A DNA stretch of 64,000 bases, taken from Nematostella vectensis. Its lineage: Eukaryota; Cnidaria; Anthozoa; Actiniaria; Edwardsiidae. A program made the translations under genes and the position numbers. The notes beneath the pieces are model-generated. The model worked only from the letters and a program-made list of their open reading frames with translations, made no database searches and was not told where the DNA came from. The DNA is taken from contig NC_064037.1 in NCBI RefSeq assembly GCF_932526225.1, positions 3,997,203 through 4,061,202 of the forward strand, written 5' to 3'. The stretch's first letter is position 1. Each line of letters starts with the position of its first letter. Shown in pieces: positions 12,201-21,999 of this stretch.

Positions 12201-15200
12201 CGTCACCCACTCATGTCACCGATTCATGTCACCGACTCATGTCACCCACTCATGTCACCCACTCACATCACCCACTCATGTCACCCACTCATGTCACCCA
12301 CTCATGTCATCCACTCACATCACCCACTCATGTCACCCACTCATGTCACCCACTCATGTCACCCACTCATGTCACCCACTCATGTCACCCAATCACGTCA
12401 CCCACTCATGTCACCCACTCACGTCACCCACTCATGTCATCCACTCACATCACCCACTCATGTCACCCATTTACCTCCTTAAGGTCTCTGTACAGTAGAT
12501 CATTGTTCTTGTCCACAAATCCTGCAAAATATGTCTGTTAGTCCATTAATTTCTTGCCTTATCATTGCCAAAAAGGTTGGCTTACCGTTCACACTGTATG
12601 TGACGTTGCCAGCATAGTGCTTCAGGCGGAATTCCTAAAAATAGCAAAGGTGAGCAAACCTTTTAGGATCGATTATCTACCCATGGTCGTTTGTGCAAGT
12701 ACAACGACCATGTTCAGATGGATGGCCTTTCATGGCGCAAGGCTGAGAAAAGCTGAAGAAGAGACCTAGTACGTATACGTAGAAGGACAAATCAAATATA
12801 TAATCCTACATTTTCAGTCTTTGCGCGAGGCTACCCCATTAGTAAGACAGCTTACCTCTCTACCGATAGTTTTCCTCTCGGCATAGTCAGTGGTTGCGTG
12901 ACTAAAAAAATAAGGGGGAAAAATGAGCATCATGAATAGAAATCAACAATTTTAATAATTATCGTGGTCCTTGTATAGATCCAGATGGAATACCAACCTG
13001 ACAAAGTGGGGATGATCTCCGATTGACTTTTCTAGCTTTTCCAAAAACGTCGCGTCAGTGACATTACCAGGTCGAAGACATTCTTCATCCTTTAAGAAAC
13101 AAAACAATTAACGTATATACAATAATTTCGATTTCGTATTTGAAACCTTGCAAACTAGTATTTTAAAACAAAAGAATAAGGAACAAAGTACACCAAACGT
13201 TTTTCGATAATTAATTTCACGACACCTTATGTTTTTAAGGGTTTTAGTGGATTTAAAACATGGCCATAATCGGCCAATTACAGAATAGTCATCTCATAGC
13301 CGTTCTCACCTCTTTCTAGCACATTTCGATTTGATTTCTTATTTTAAAAATTATTTTAGTTAAAAGAACTCCGCATTCAAATAAACGCCGCAGCTGGGTT
13401 ACAAAAAATTTCAATAGAAAAAACGTCGAATGAAATGTCGAATAAAATAAACCACGTGTTATAGAGTACCCTCTGATCTTGTGCTCTTGTCTGATGTTCA
13501 AAAATACAGTTTTCTGCCATGTGTAAAAGTGACAACTCTTACCAGCTGAGCAATAATGCCAGTGTGCTTGGCCTCAATCAGGTCACAGATCACCTTGTTG
13601 TCGAAGTACTCCACTGGCTCCCACTGAAATGAATCAAAACAGTTCGTCTTTTAGTTCCAACTTCTAAGCACCATGTCTGGTTTGGAAGACAGCACAGTAA
13701 ACGTGGAAATTTTTGTGCCTTTCGTGAAAAGTTTGCACTGCAATGAAAGTGAAAGTGCAGTAAAAAACAATATAGAATACATCACACACTGCTTCGCGCA
13801 AATATACTCATTTTCACGTGGCCCTTATCCAATGTCTTTCACCCTTTTCATCTAATTATATTCTTCCATGTCCTTACTTCCTCCTTACACTTCCCTGCTC
13901 CCACTAACAAACATTAATACCCCGTATGTCTGTATACCATCCATTCTTGCTCCCCTCTCATCTCAATTCCCGCCCTCCTGACTCGTCTTGCTTTTTCCTC
14001 CACCCACCTCCCGTCAACCCTCTTCCTCCCACTCTCTCCCCTCCCAGTCCCACCCATTAGGGTCTACCCTCCCTCCCCTTTCACATGGATTCCCTCTCTC
14101 CTGTACTCGTCTTGCTCCTCCTTTCACCCTTCCATCCTTCCTCCTCTCAATTCCCTCCCTCCATTCTCCCCTCCCGGCCTACCCTCCCCCACTAGGGCTT
14201 CCCCTCCCTCCCCTTTCACATCGATTCCCTCTCTCCTGTACACGTCTTGCTCCTCCTTTCACCCTTTCAACCTTCCTCCCATCAGCCCCGCCCTCCTGTC
14301 TCCCTCCCCTCACCTCACCTCCCGGTCCCACCCACTAGGGCTTCTCCTCCCTCCTCCCTCCCCTCTCACCTCGATTCCCTCTCTCCTGTACTCGTCTTGC
14401 TCCTCCTTTCACCCTTTCAACCTTCCTCCCATCAGCCCCGCCCTCCTGTCTCCCTCCCCTCACCTCACCTCCCGGTCCCACCCACTAGGGCTTCTCCTCC
14501 CTCCTCCCTCCCCTCTCACCTCGATTCCCTCTCTCCTGTACTCGTCTTGCTCCTCCTTTCACCCTTTCAACCTTCCTCCCATCAGCCCCGCCCTCCTGTC
14601 TCCCTCCCCTCCCCTCACCTCCCGGTCCCACCCACTAGGGCTTCTCCTCCCTCCTCCCTCCCCTCTCACCTCGATTCCCTCTCTCCTGTACTCGTCTTGC
14701 TCCTCCTTTCACCCTTTCAACCTTCCTCCCATCAGCCCCGCCCTCCTGTCTCCCTCCCCTCCCCTCCCCTCCCGGTCCCACCCACAAGGGCTTCTCCTCC
14801 CTCCTCCCTCCCCTCTCACCTCGATTCCCTCTCTCCTGTACTCGTCTTGCTCCTCCTTCAGAGTCAACTCAATAAAAAGCTGTTGAAGCTTTTCATTGCA
14901 ATAGTTGATGCAGAACTGCTCGAAACTATTCACAACAAAAAATACATTTTAGCTACATTCCTGTATAAAAGGTAAAATAGAATCAAAAGTTTCTAGGCTA
15001 ATCTTGCAGTACAGTCCACAAAATCCAAGATTGTGTCGTCAGCAGTTCTATTTTCTAGGCATTTGGAGGCAAATAGCTAGTGAATCAAGTGACTCGTCAA
15101 TTTCCATAACTTTTCTCTTTTTAAGGAAATTAATCAAATCATGCCACATCCAGCACCCTCACTTTCTTGAAAGAACATTGAGAGTATTCATTAGAGCAGA

Positions 15201-18200
15201 ATTCCGAAAATTTGCCGTTCTAGGGCGGTACAGGGGAAACAGGTTAAGCAAAGTTATTCTTTAAATATGTTTTGTGGATGCGATGGACACGGTGTCCTAA
15301 CTAGCTTCGTGCCCACAATAATAAATTGGGTATCATTGTTCCATTTCAGCCATAATCAATATCACTAACGGTTGCTATTTTGGTCAACCAGACTGCACAA
15401 TGACAATAAACACACACACAACCAATTTAATTGGTGCAGGGCTTTAGCGAAAGAAGGATAACTTTGCGAAGACGTCATATCTTAAAATTAGCCAACACCG
15501 TTCCATTTCTATTGTCGTACCTGTTCATTTCAAAGATCTCAAATCCATAGATATCCAGCAAGCCCATCAGTGTCGTAGGACCCTTATGATCCTACAAAAA
15601 CAAGAAAAAAAAACACAAGAGGCATTCGATGTCAGCTTACAACACTCTCCCTTAAAAAGCGGAACACTACACTATATCCTATGACAGGCGCGTACCCAAG
15701 ATTGGCTGAGGGGATGCGCAGTCATAGGTATCTTAATGAGGTGTATGATACCTTAGAAGCAAGGGAAGTGTTGATGGATCGGACCACCCAAGTGAACATG
15801 CGATCGTAGGTTGCCTTGGCAAGAGCGTCCCTAGCGTAAATAGCCTGGTCTTTACTCAGCGGAGTACGGACCTGTAGGAAAAGGGTAAAGTGTTTCAAAA
15901 CGTGGATCACAAGTTTGGCTGGTTAATACGAGCTCCTACCTTCTCGCCTTTCGCTTCAACAGTACGAGCCGTGAGTGCCTTCTCAAGAATGAATTCAGGA
16001 CATCCAAGAAGCTGCAAAGAATCGCAACGTGGGATATTGGATTTATCTTACATGCTAGGTCAGTAAATAATATAAGGGCAGTCCTCTTACCTTAAAAACA
16101 TCTTATATTATTGTGGAGTGATGCTTCAAATGATGGCAACGCCCGCCATTGGGTTGAAATAAAATGATCTTACCTTAGAGATGAAGTTGACTGATCTGAA
16201 TGTTACTGTACCTTAGAGATGTTGTTGACTGGCCTGGCTGTTACCTTAGAGATAATGTTGACTTGCCTAGCTGTTACCTTAGATATATTGTTGACTGATC
16301 TGGATGTCACCTTAGAGATGATGTTGTCTGAATTGGCTGTTACCTCAGAGATGTTGTTGACTGGCCTGGCTGTTGCCTTAGAGATAATGTTGACTGATCT
16401 GAATGTTACCTTAGAGATGATGTTGTCTGAATTGGCTGTTACCTTAGAGATTATGACTGGCCTGGATGTTACATTTGAGATTAAGTTGACTGGCCTGGAT
16501 GTTACCTTAGAGATGATGTTGACTGGCCTGGATGTTACATTTGAGATTAAGTTGACTGGCATGGCTGTTACCTTAGAGATGATGTTGTCTGAATTGGCTG
16601 TTACCTCAGAGATGTTGTTGACTGGCCTAGTTGTTACCTTAGAGATAATGTTGACTGGCCTGGCTGTTACCTCAGATATGATGTTGACTTATCTGGCTGT
16701 TACCTTAGAGATGATTAAGTTGACTGGCCTGGATGTTACCTTAGAGATAATGTTGACTGGCCTGGCTGTTACCTTAGAGATGAAGTTGTCTGATCTGGCT
16801 CTTACCTTAGAGATAATGTTGACTGATCTGAGTGTCACCTTAGAGATGATGTTGTCTGAATTGGCTGTTACCTTAGAGATGATGTTGACTGGCCTGGCTG
16901 TTACCTTAGAGATAATGTTGACTGGCCTGGCTGTTACCTTAAAGATGATGTTGCCTGGTCTGGATGTTACCTTAGAGATAATGTTGCCCGATCTGGATGT
17001 TACCTTAGAGATAATGTTCACTGGCCTTGCGTTCTCAAGGGTAATATCATGCTCTCCTTCCTTCTCAAGAAAGTTAACAGAGCCAAGATGCAATATGGAG
17101 GCCACAATAGAGAACAAAGCTAGCTGGACATCAGTAGTCATGTCAATCACAGACAAAGCTTCCTTGACCACTTTGAATTCTACATTGTCATTGATGGTTG
17201 ATACAGTGACACAGTTTCCCTAGAAAAAAATAAATTATAGCAAAATTATCAAAGAAAAAAAACAAGCATTTATGGTAGGTGTTTGACTCTCGTGTTGCAT
17301 AAGTACGCTGATTTAAGTTATTAAATGTTCATTTATGTATTTGGTTTATTCAGTAATTCAATTCTATTTGATGTTTCTTGAATAAATTATAACAACCTTA
17401 AAGCTGTAATAGTGATAAATTTTCAAGTTAATTATGCTTTCTTGTGGACCTGGTTCAAGTAGAAATAATGGTTTGGGTCCCTCTCCAATTCCAGTGCTTC
17501 AAGCAGTTCATGTTCAGCTCCTTGCAAAAGCTGGTAGAATATATGGAAATTTCTCTCTCCTTTTGCTTGGTGGACAACCCTGGACTTCTCGAGGAGATAG
17601 TTGAGGATATGACCCCCAAAAGGAGCACCCTGTAAACAGATAAAATCATATCATCAAAAGGCCTTTTTGATTCTCTATGAAATGGCCATCTACATCTGGG
17701 TTACAGCCCCAGGTAGCCTACTAAAAGCATGTGTGTGTGTGTGTGGGGGGGATGTAGTGGTATGTATAGCAGTAAGAAAATTTACTTGTGTCCTCTTAAA
17801 ATTCACCACCATCAACCACATTTTACTTTTAACAACTTTTAATAGTGCGGTCACCTAGTCTTCAGGTCCTGATGTTGTTGGACAGGATTATCAATCAGGG
17901 TGAGACACCCTAAGGGATAGCAGAATCAGAAGAATCTTTGAACAACCCCTAAGGGAAAGCAGTTGGAAGGATTCTTTACCCTGTATGATAAGACGATCAC
18001 CTCTGTCTACTTTTATAGAGAGTCAGACCCTGTGGTCAGAAAAAAGTAGCAAATGGGCTTAATGGAAATTGTACATATCATTTTTCTATCTGGCATGTAT
18101 GTATTTCATTGGATAATGTAGTGTATTAGCACACTTTACTTAAGTATCATATAACAGAGATGACGTTATTGATAATGATTATTTGTAATACCATATAAGG

Positions 18201-21200
18201 TCATGGCGTATGCCATAAGTTGTAAATACTGTGATTAAAGATCAGTCTATATTTCGCAAACCAAAGCATGCGGTTATGTTAACTGACTCCAATGAATGTA
18301 TAGCGAAAGACACTAAAGATAATAAAGACTGAAGCATACCCGGAAGTCAAATTGGATGTCCATGTACTTGCCAAAGCGGCTGGAATTGTCATTACGGTTT
18401 GTCCTGGCATTTCCAAAGGCCTCTAAGACAGGGTTAGACTTGAGCAGTCTATCCTTGACACGACCAACTTCAGTTGAAGATGTACTGATGGCAGCCAGGT
18501 ATTCTAAGATGCGCTTAGAGGCCTCTGAATGAACAAACATTTTAGTCAATCAGGAATAGAGATGACAAAAGCCTGATTGCAGACATACAACCAGGGTGAA
18601 CTGAAACAGATATAATGCACTAAGAAAAAACTAAACAGAAACTCATTACTTTTATGTTGATCGGTGGAAGTAGGTCATTGTCTAGATCTGGACACTAGCC
18701 CATGCATTTCAGCAGTCATTTTATAAATTCATGAAAAGGCATTTTGTACTGCCCTGCGTCAGCTTGGATGATTGGTAAAATCTAACAGGGTTCACCTTTT
18801 TTTATTCCTTAGTTTATATCCATACTAGCAAAGGTTTTGTTTATTCTCGTTCAAAGACTTTTCTTTATTCAATGGAGGCCAATATTTTGCCTACCTGTTT
18901 TGCCAGCACCACTCTCGCCTGATATTAGCATACATTGGTCAGTGCACTCTTCTCTCATTGAGCGATATGCCTCATCAGATATAGCATAACTGTAAAGCAA
19001 GAAACTCTTATTAATGGCAATTCCCTTTAGCTTCTGACTCAACAAAAAATATGCCTGGATTGAGGATGGTTCACAAACATTTTACTAACTTATTAAGGCT
19101 TAACTTCTATCCTTTATGTTCCACCCTTTTCTATATCCCCAGAGTGCACAGCCTACAGACTTCAGAAATCAGGATTTTTTTTTGTTGATGGCCACAAATT
19201 ATCCCTGACTTCCCCCCTCCCCTCCCCCTGGCCATGGCTCAATAAATCACTCATTTCCAGGGTGGTATAAAATCGTGTTTGCATCTCAAATGCATGCAGG
19301 GAAAGATAAAAGGAGCTAAAATTGTTTTCCCTTAATCCATTTTCATCACGTTTCGTTAATTGGTTTCTACAGAAATTTAGGTGAAAATATATATGGACTG
19401 TATAATAGAAAAAGGCATAGAAAAATCAGGATTTTCCTATCCCAATCAAGGTTGCGTCGCAATTTGGGAAATTCAAACAATATCGGGAATCAAAATGGTT
19501 GCAAACTATTCTGGTGTGGTAAACCACATTTTGCACAGGTAGCTAATATTTTTCCTTGTGTGATGTGGAGACAAAATAAAGGCAAAGGCCTGAAAGGTTG
19601 GGGACTGAAAAAGAAACAATAGGTAAAATCCCAGCCCTTCATACAAGTCCCAAAAAGATGTGTATGTGTAAGTGCAGGATTTGAGAGGAGGGGGGGAGAA
19701 GTAGATCCCCCAGCCCCTTATTCTGCACAGCCCCTGTGGCACCTGTTATTATCAAAGGTATTCAGTGTCACGTTTTAACACATTGACCCCTCAACCGGCC
19801 TGTACCAGCTTTGGGAAGTACCCACAACCCAAAAAATTCATAAATGCAAAATAAACACAACAAGATGAAGATACTCAGGCATCAGTCTAAGGGATAAATG
19901 GTCTTGCAGATATGCATCCAACCAAGGTGTTGGCATCTACTCTTAAGCCAAATAATAGCACAGGTTCTTTGACAAATCTCAAATCGAACAAGGAGAGAAA
20001 AGCAGAATCACCCCTCTCAATAAAACGCTCAAAATACCACACAAGGGAGAGAGATCAGCAAACACAGCTCAAGACACAAATAGATACCTTTATTCTGATC
20101 CTCCAGGTACATTTCCATGGCCTCAAAACACAATGTCCACTCCTTGAAGGCTTGTACAACCACGAAGATGTCTTTACGTATTGCAAAGCATTCTGGGAGA
20201 TCCAGGGAAGAATTCACGAGGGGAGGGCCAGTCAACACTCCTCTCCCCAAAGTCAGATGTTTTTTTATAAGTCTTTTCACCCCGAAGCCAAACAAATCAA
20301 TTCCAGGTCATACAGACCCAGAATAGCAGTGTAAACAATTTTGGAATCAATTTGGTTTCAGAAAAGACAGCATTTAGGAGAGCTGTGGTGATTCATTAGA
20401 AAATTATTTTCTCATCCAGGCAAAGCCAAACAAGAAAAAATCATCATGAATCCACCTTGGCTTGCAAATATCTATAAGCAAAGCACTCAATTATGCCCCA
20501 AAAGACTTCATGATGTCCTGAGACACTCTCCTAAGATGCTCATAGCTGTATTTTTGATGAAAAATACAAGCAACCATCAACTTGTGCTCGCTTCAGCACA
20601 ACGACGAGGGATTAAAAGTGGGACTGCAAAGCACTGTTGGAAAGCTTGGATACCGCTGACTAGGTGCAGCTTTGTTTGACTTTGACGGGCTGTATAAAAC
20701 TCAGAATAGGGGGGGGAGGAATCTGTTTTCAGTCTGTTTTTTGTAAATTCATCTCAAAAAAAGCCTGGAGTCAATGGGTTAAGGTTCTGGAACTTTCAAT
20801 TAAGTCAACTTTAAGTGGGAAGCAACCACCCAAATGAAAATCAGTGGTGCACAGTCAATAACTAGCAATATATTCTGCCTGTGGGGCACATTCCATTGTT
20901 ACTAAAATTAAGCAGATTCACAATCATTAAATTCCCTGCATTAAATTTAAAGTTATTTTCCTTTGGGTAAAAGATTATTCTTAATTTGCTATTATTATTA
21001 AACTGCATAGTTATTTATTCATGTATACACAAACTACTTCTATAAAAATCTAAGTACATAGAGTTCTCACGGTTAAGTGATGGTCAATAAATAATGATCA
21101 CGGACAACAATCATCACCAGGATAGGCTCTCTCTTCTAGAAACACACTCGATGTAAATTTGTATAAATGACGTGCAGCTCGCGTTGGTGCCAAAATAAAT

Positions 21201-21990
21201 GACAATGGAATTACCAAACTGAAACATATTCATTAATCCTACGTAGAAGAAGGTGTGGCACTAAATTGCAAATTGAACATTATAGAATTGATTATAATAA
21301 AGGAATCTAAGCAGGTAAATTCACGTAAACCTCGAATAATATGACAAGTAAATGGCGGTAAAGAGAACGAAGCATTATTAATGAAATTACGTAGTAGTGT
21401 ATTAAGTAGTGTTTCTGCTATAGCGTGGATGCTTACATGTGCGGCGGTAATTCGTATAAGTTTTCCCCGCGATATTTCTCGATGACAGCTTTGGAGTAGA
21501 TTGGTAGATTCTTATATGGATTTATGGATACAACCACAGTGCCGATGTACGTCTGAAATTCACAAAGAAAAGCAACAACGTTAAATGGACCCCCCTACTA
21601 TGTTTATCCCCAGAATAAAGATTATATCTTCAAAACAAAGATTATTAAAAATTAGCCCAAATGATTATTGTTTAAGTCGATTTTCTGTAGGTAAGGTTTA
21701 ATCAATTAATTGTCAAAAACTGTTAACATTTTATTGATTTGATTAGCGATTATTCACCGATGGTGCACTTAAATGGTTTTCTCGAATTTGACCAACTATC
21801 AGTACATTTGTAAACAATAATTTTAACTCACATAGATCAGATTTGATTCGTAGCGTTTTCTGAGGTTGTCAAGAAAAGCATCTTCGTTTTTGAAATCTTC
21901 GAGTAGCACAAAGTCCTGAACGCCAACTTTGTCCCTTGCATGTAGCTCACTTTCCATGCCGAAAAGCGGTTTTTCAGCAAACCTGGACAT
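258..21990 (-). CDS. MYO1: Class I (short-tailed) unconventional myosin heavy chain, 27 exons, C-terminus off left edge
   Basis: Actin-based ATP-driven motor that links membranes to the actin cortex. Exons, 5' to 3' on the minus strand: 21832-21990, 21437-21552, 18895-18989, 18340-18524, 17450-17629, 17004-17219, 15940-16011, 15752-15871, 15521-15591, 14820-14925, 13543-13623, 12998-13089, 12856-12901, 12586-12634, 12475-12521, 11300-11380, 10898-11003, 10344-10461, 10209-10249, 3633-3705, 3389-3465, 3065-3218, 2519-2573, 1558-1662, 1258-1341, 550-643, 258-328. Every junction has GT/AG and the phases close, giving 898 residues without a stop. The start is the ATG at 21990 ([10 protein letters not shown]), about 40 residues before the first motor strand, as is usual for class I. 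Seen: P-loop, switch I, switch II, relay, actin-binding and IQ motifs, then the start of a TH1-like basic tail. Class I members are roughly 1000-1100 residues, so 100-200 residues lie off the left end. The subclass (a/b or d/g type) is not settled. The donor after 17450 is weak (CAG, then GTCCAC). At least seven introns carry tandem arrays. Confidence 0.96.
700..853 (-). pseudogene. Two degenerate copies of myosin exon 25
   Basis: On the minus strand, 775-853 reads [18 protein letters not shown] after a CAG acceptor-like site at 854. This clearly resembles exon 25 ([19 protein letters not shown], 1258-1341) and is in the same splice phase. A shorter, more decayed trace near 700-745 reads VRQYLGRT. 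No convincing donor follows the 775-853 copy. These are probably relics of tandem exon duplication in intron 25; a mutually exclusive exon is a less likely alternative. Confidence 0.5.
898..1215. repeat. 24-bp G-rich minisatellite, about 13 copies
   Basis: The unit is gggcgtatgatggtgtgggg plus ggta, 24 bp, hence an 8-codon periodicity in all frames. It lies in the myosin intron downstream of exon 1258-1341, with degenerate units up to about 1245, some 12 bp from the donor. Variants at one position (gggta/gggaa/ggcaa) mark individual units. Confidence 0.92.
1643..2472. repeat. 56-bp minisatellite spanning the acceptor of myosin exon 24, about 15 copies
   Basis: The unit is 56 bp, with several 53-bp copies lacking one aca. 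Read on the minus strand, every unit contains TTGTTTAG followed by TACCTAGCCTATGTTCGCAT. That is the exon 24 acceptor plus its first 20-21 exonic bases. The true exon uses the lowest-coordinate copy (boundary 1662/1663). The other copies are potential cryptic acceptors. Confidence 0.93.
2519..3705 (-). other. MYO1: Myosin exons 20-23: converter end and IQ neck
   Basis: Residues about 661-780. Exon 20 (3633-3705) encodes [16 protein letters not shown] and exon 21 (3389-3465) [18 protein letters not shown], the end of the converter. Exons 22 and 23 form the light-chain-binding neck. [11 protein letters not shown] is a complete IQ consensus, [14 protein letters not shown] is a looser one, and [11 protein letters not shown] is a third across the exon 22/23 junction. 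Each IQ motif is expected to bind calmodulin or a related light chain. A short cluster of CACGTG-containing near-repeats lies in the intron at 3285-3375. Confidence 0.93.
3965..10175. repeat. 6.2-kb minisatellite of 24-26-bp units with higher-order structure, in myosin intron 19
   Basis: The basic unit is ggtggaggaagtctctatgt plus ctttag (26 bp), with a common 24-bp variant lacking one tc; roughly 240 units. A marker block (tatgggtaggggaagttgat) recurs near 4076, 5581, 6631, 7911, 8961 and 9636. Spacings of 1050, 1280 and 1050 show nested segmental duplications, with a 2330-bp superrepeat (5369-7698 copied from 7699). The array occupies nearly all of the intron between exons 10209-10249 and 3633-3705, starting about 35 bp past the donor. 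The plus strand is strongly purine-rich. Short frames open on the plus strand are a by-product of periodicity. Confidence 0.95.
11490..12474. repeat. 13-bp minisatellite running up to the donor of myosin exon 15, about 70 copies
   Basis: The unit is cactcatgtcacc (13 bp). It fills the intron between exons 12475-12521 and 11300-11380. On the minus strand the donor reads GAG then GTAAATGGGTGACATGAG, so the first intronic bases are already a diverged repeat unit. The array may have grown out of the donor itself. Confidence 0.93.
13985..14865. repeat. 150-bp pyrimidine-rich repeat spanning the donor of myosin exon 10
   Basis: Near-identical 150-bp units place tcgattccct at 14371, 14521, 14671 and 14821; older diverged copies extend to about 13985. 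Each unit contains a copy of the last 39 bases of exon 14820-14925 ([13 protein letters not shown]) followed by the donor GTGAGAGG. The functional donor is in the highest-coordinate copy. Confidence 0.93.
15686..15732. repeat. Short interspersed repeat copy (shared with 38961-39012)
   Basis: The sequence around acccaagattggctgagggg followed by a gcgcagtca-type stretch recurs at 38961-39012 with a few differences. It lies just past the donor of myosin exon 15752-15871. The second copy abuts the inverted-repeat element at 39018. Probably fragments of the same mobile or dispersed repeat. Confidence 0.55.
16172..17035. repeat. 33-bp minisatellite spanning the donor of myosin exon 6, about 26 copies
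   Basis: The 33-bp unit on the minus strand encodes an 11-residue repeat of the type [11 protein letters not shown], in the same frame as exon 17004-17219. Each unit carries AAG followed by GTAAC, i.e. a copy of the exon 6 donor. The exonic end of exon 6 (ARPVNIISK) is the first unit. About ten units stay open in the myosin frame before a TAA near 16689. Confidence 0.95.
17004..21990 (-). other. MYO1: Myosin exons 1-6: N-terminal motor, P-loop and switch I
   Basis: These six exons encode residues 1-317. Exon 2 carries [19 protein letters not shown], the class I version of the N-terminal strand. Exon 3 ends in GESGAGKT (residues 116-123), the nucleotide-binding P-loop; its glutamate codon is split across intron 3. 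Exon 4 holds the switch I segment ([16 protein letters not shown], about residues 162-177). Exon 5 starts [16 protein letters not shown] and continues to the HYFYLNQ segment. Exon 6 contains the [16 protein letters not shown] helix and ends ARPVNIISK, where the splice donor is embedded in a 33-bp tandem array (separate entry). Intron 2 (18990-21436, about 2.4 kb) is the longest here without a large array. Confidence 0.95.
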
Positions 21991-21999
21991 AATGCAGTT

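Larger units (their letters stand above)
10209..16011 (-). other. MYO1: Myosin exons 7-19: TEDS region, switch II, relay, actin interface
   Basis: Residues 318-660. Exon 7 starts [13 protein letters not shown]. Exon 8 carries YARDALAK; counting 16 residues back from DALAK falls on glutamate (GEK), an acidic TEDS-site residue, as in vertebrate class I myosins. Exon 9 has [10 protein letters not shown] (switch II, about residues 392-401). Exon 10 has the relay-helix start [18 protein letters not shown]. Exon 14 has HYAGNVTY. Exon 17 has [12 protein letters not shown], and exon 18 has [20 protein letters not shown], which belong to the SH1/converter approach. Exons are short (41-120 bp) and phases vary, the pattern of an old conserved intron set. 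Three introns in this segment carry large arrays at or next to the donor. Confidence 0.95.

Noticed and set aside
11464-12541. Three overlapping plus-strand frames rich in Thr, His and Ser
   Set aside because: Product of the 13-bp array open in all three frames; antisense to myosin intron and exons.
14247-14975. 242-codon plus-strand proline-rich frame
   Set aside because: Reflects the 150-bp repeat; the opposite strand holds the genuine myosin exon.
16219-17223. 334-codon plus-strand frame of Leu/Thr-rich repeats
   Set aside because: It is the complement of the 33-bp array and of myosin exon 6; both strands are open because the unit is a multiple of three.
19912-20334. 140-codon plus frame and an 88-codon minus frame containing VVVQAFKEW
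   Set aside because: The minus frame faintly recalls the RNase H region of gypsy-type retroelements, but no other pol motif, LTR or flanking frame could be found; too weak to call.
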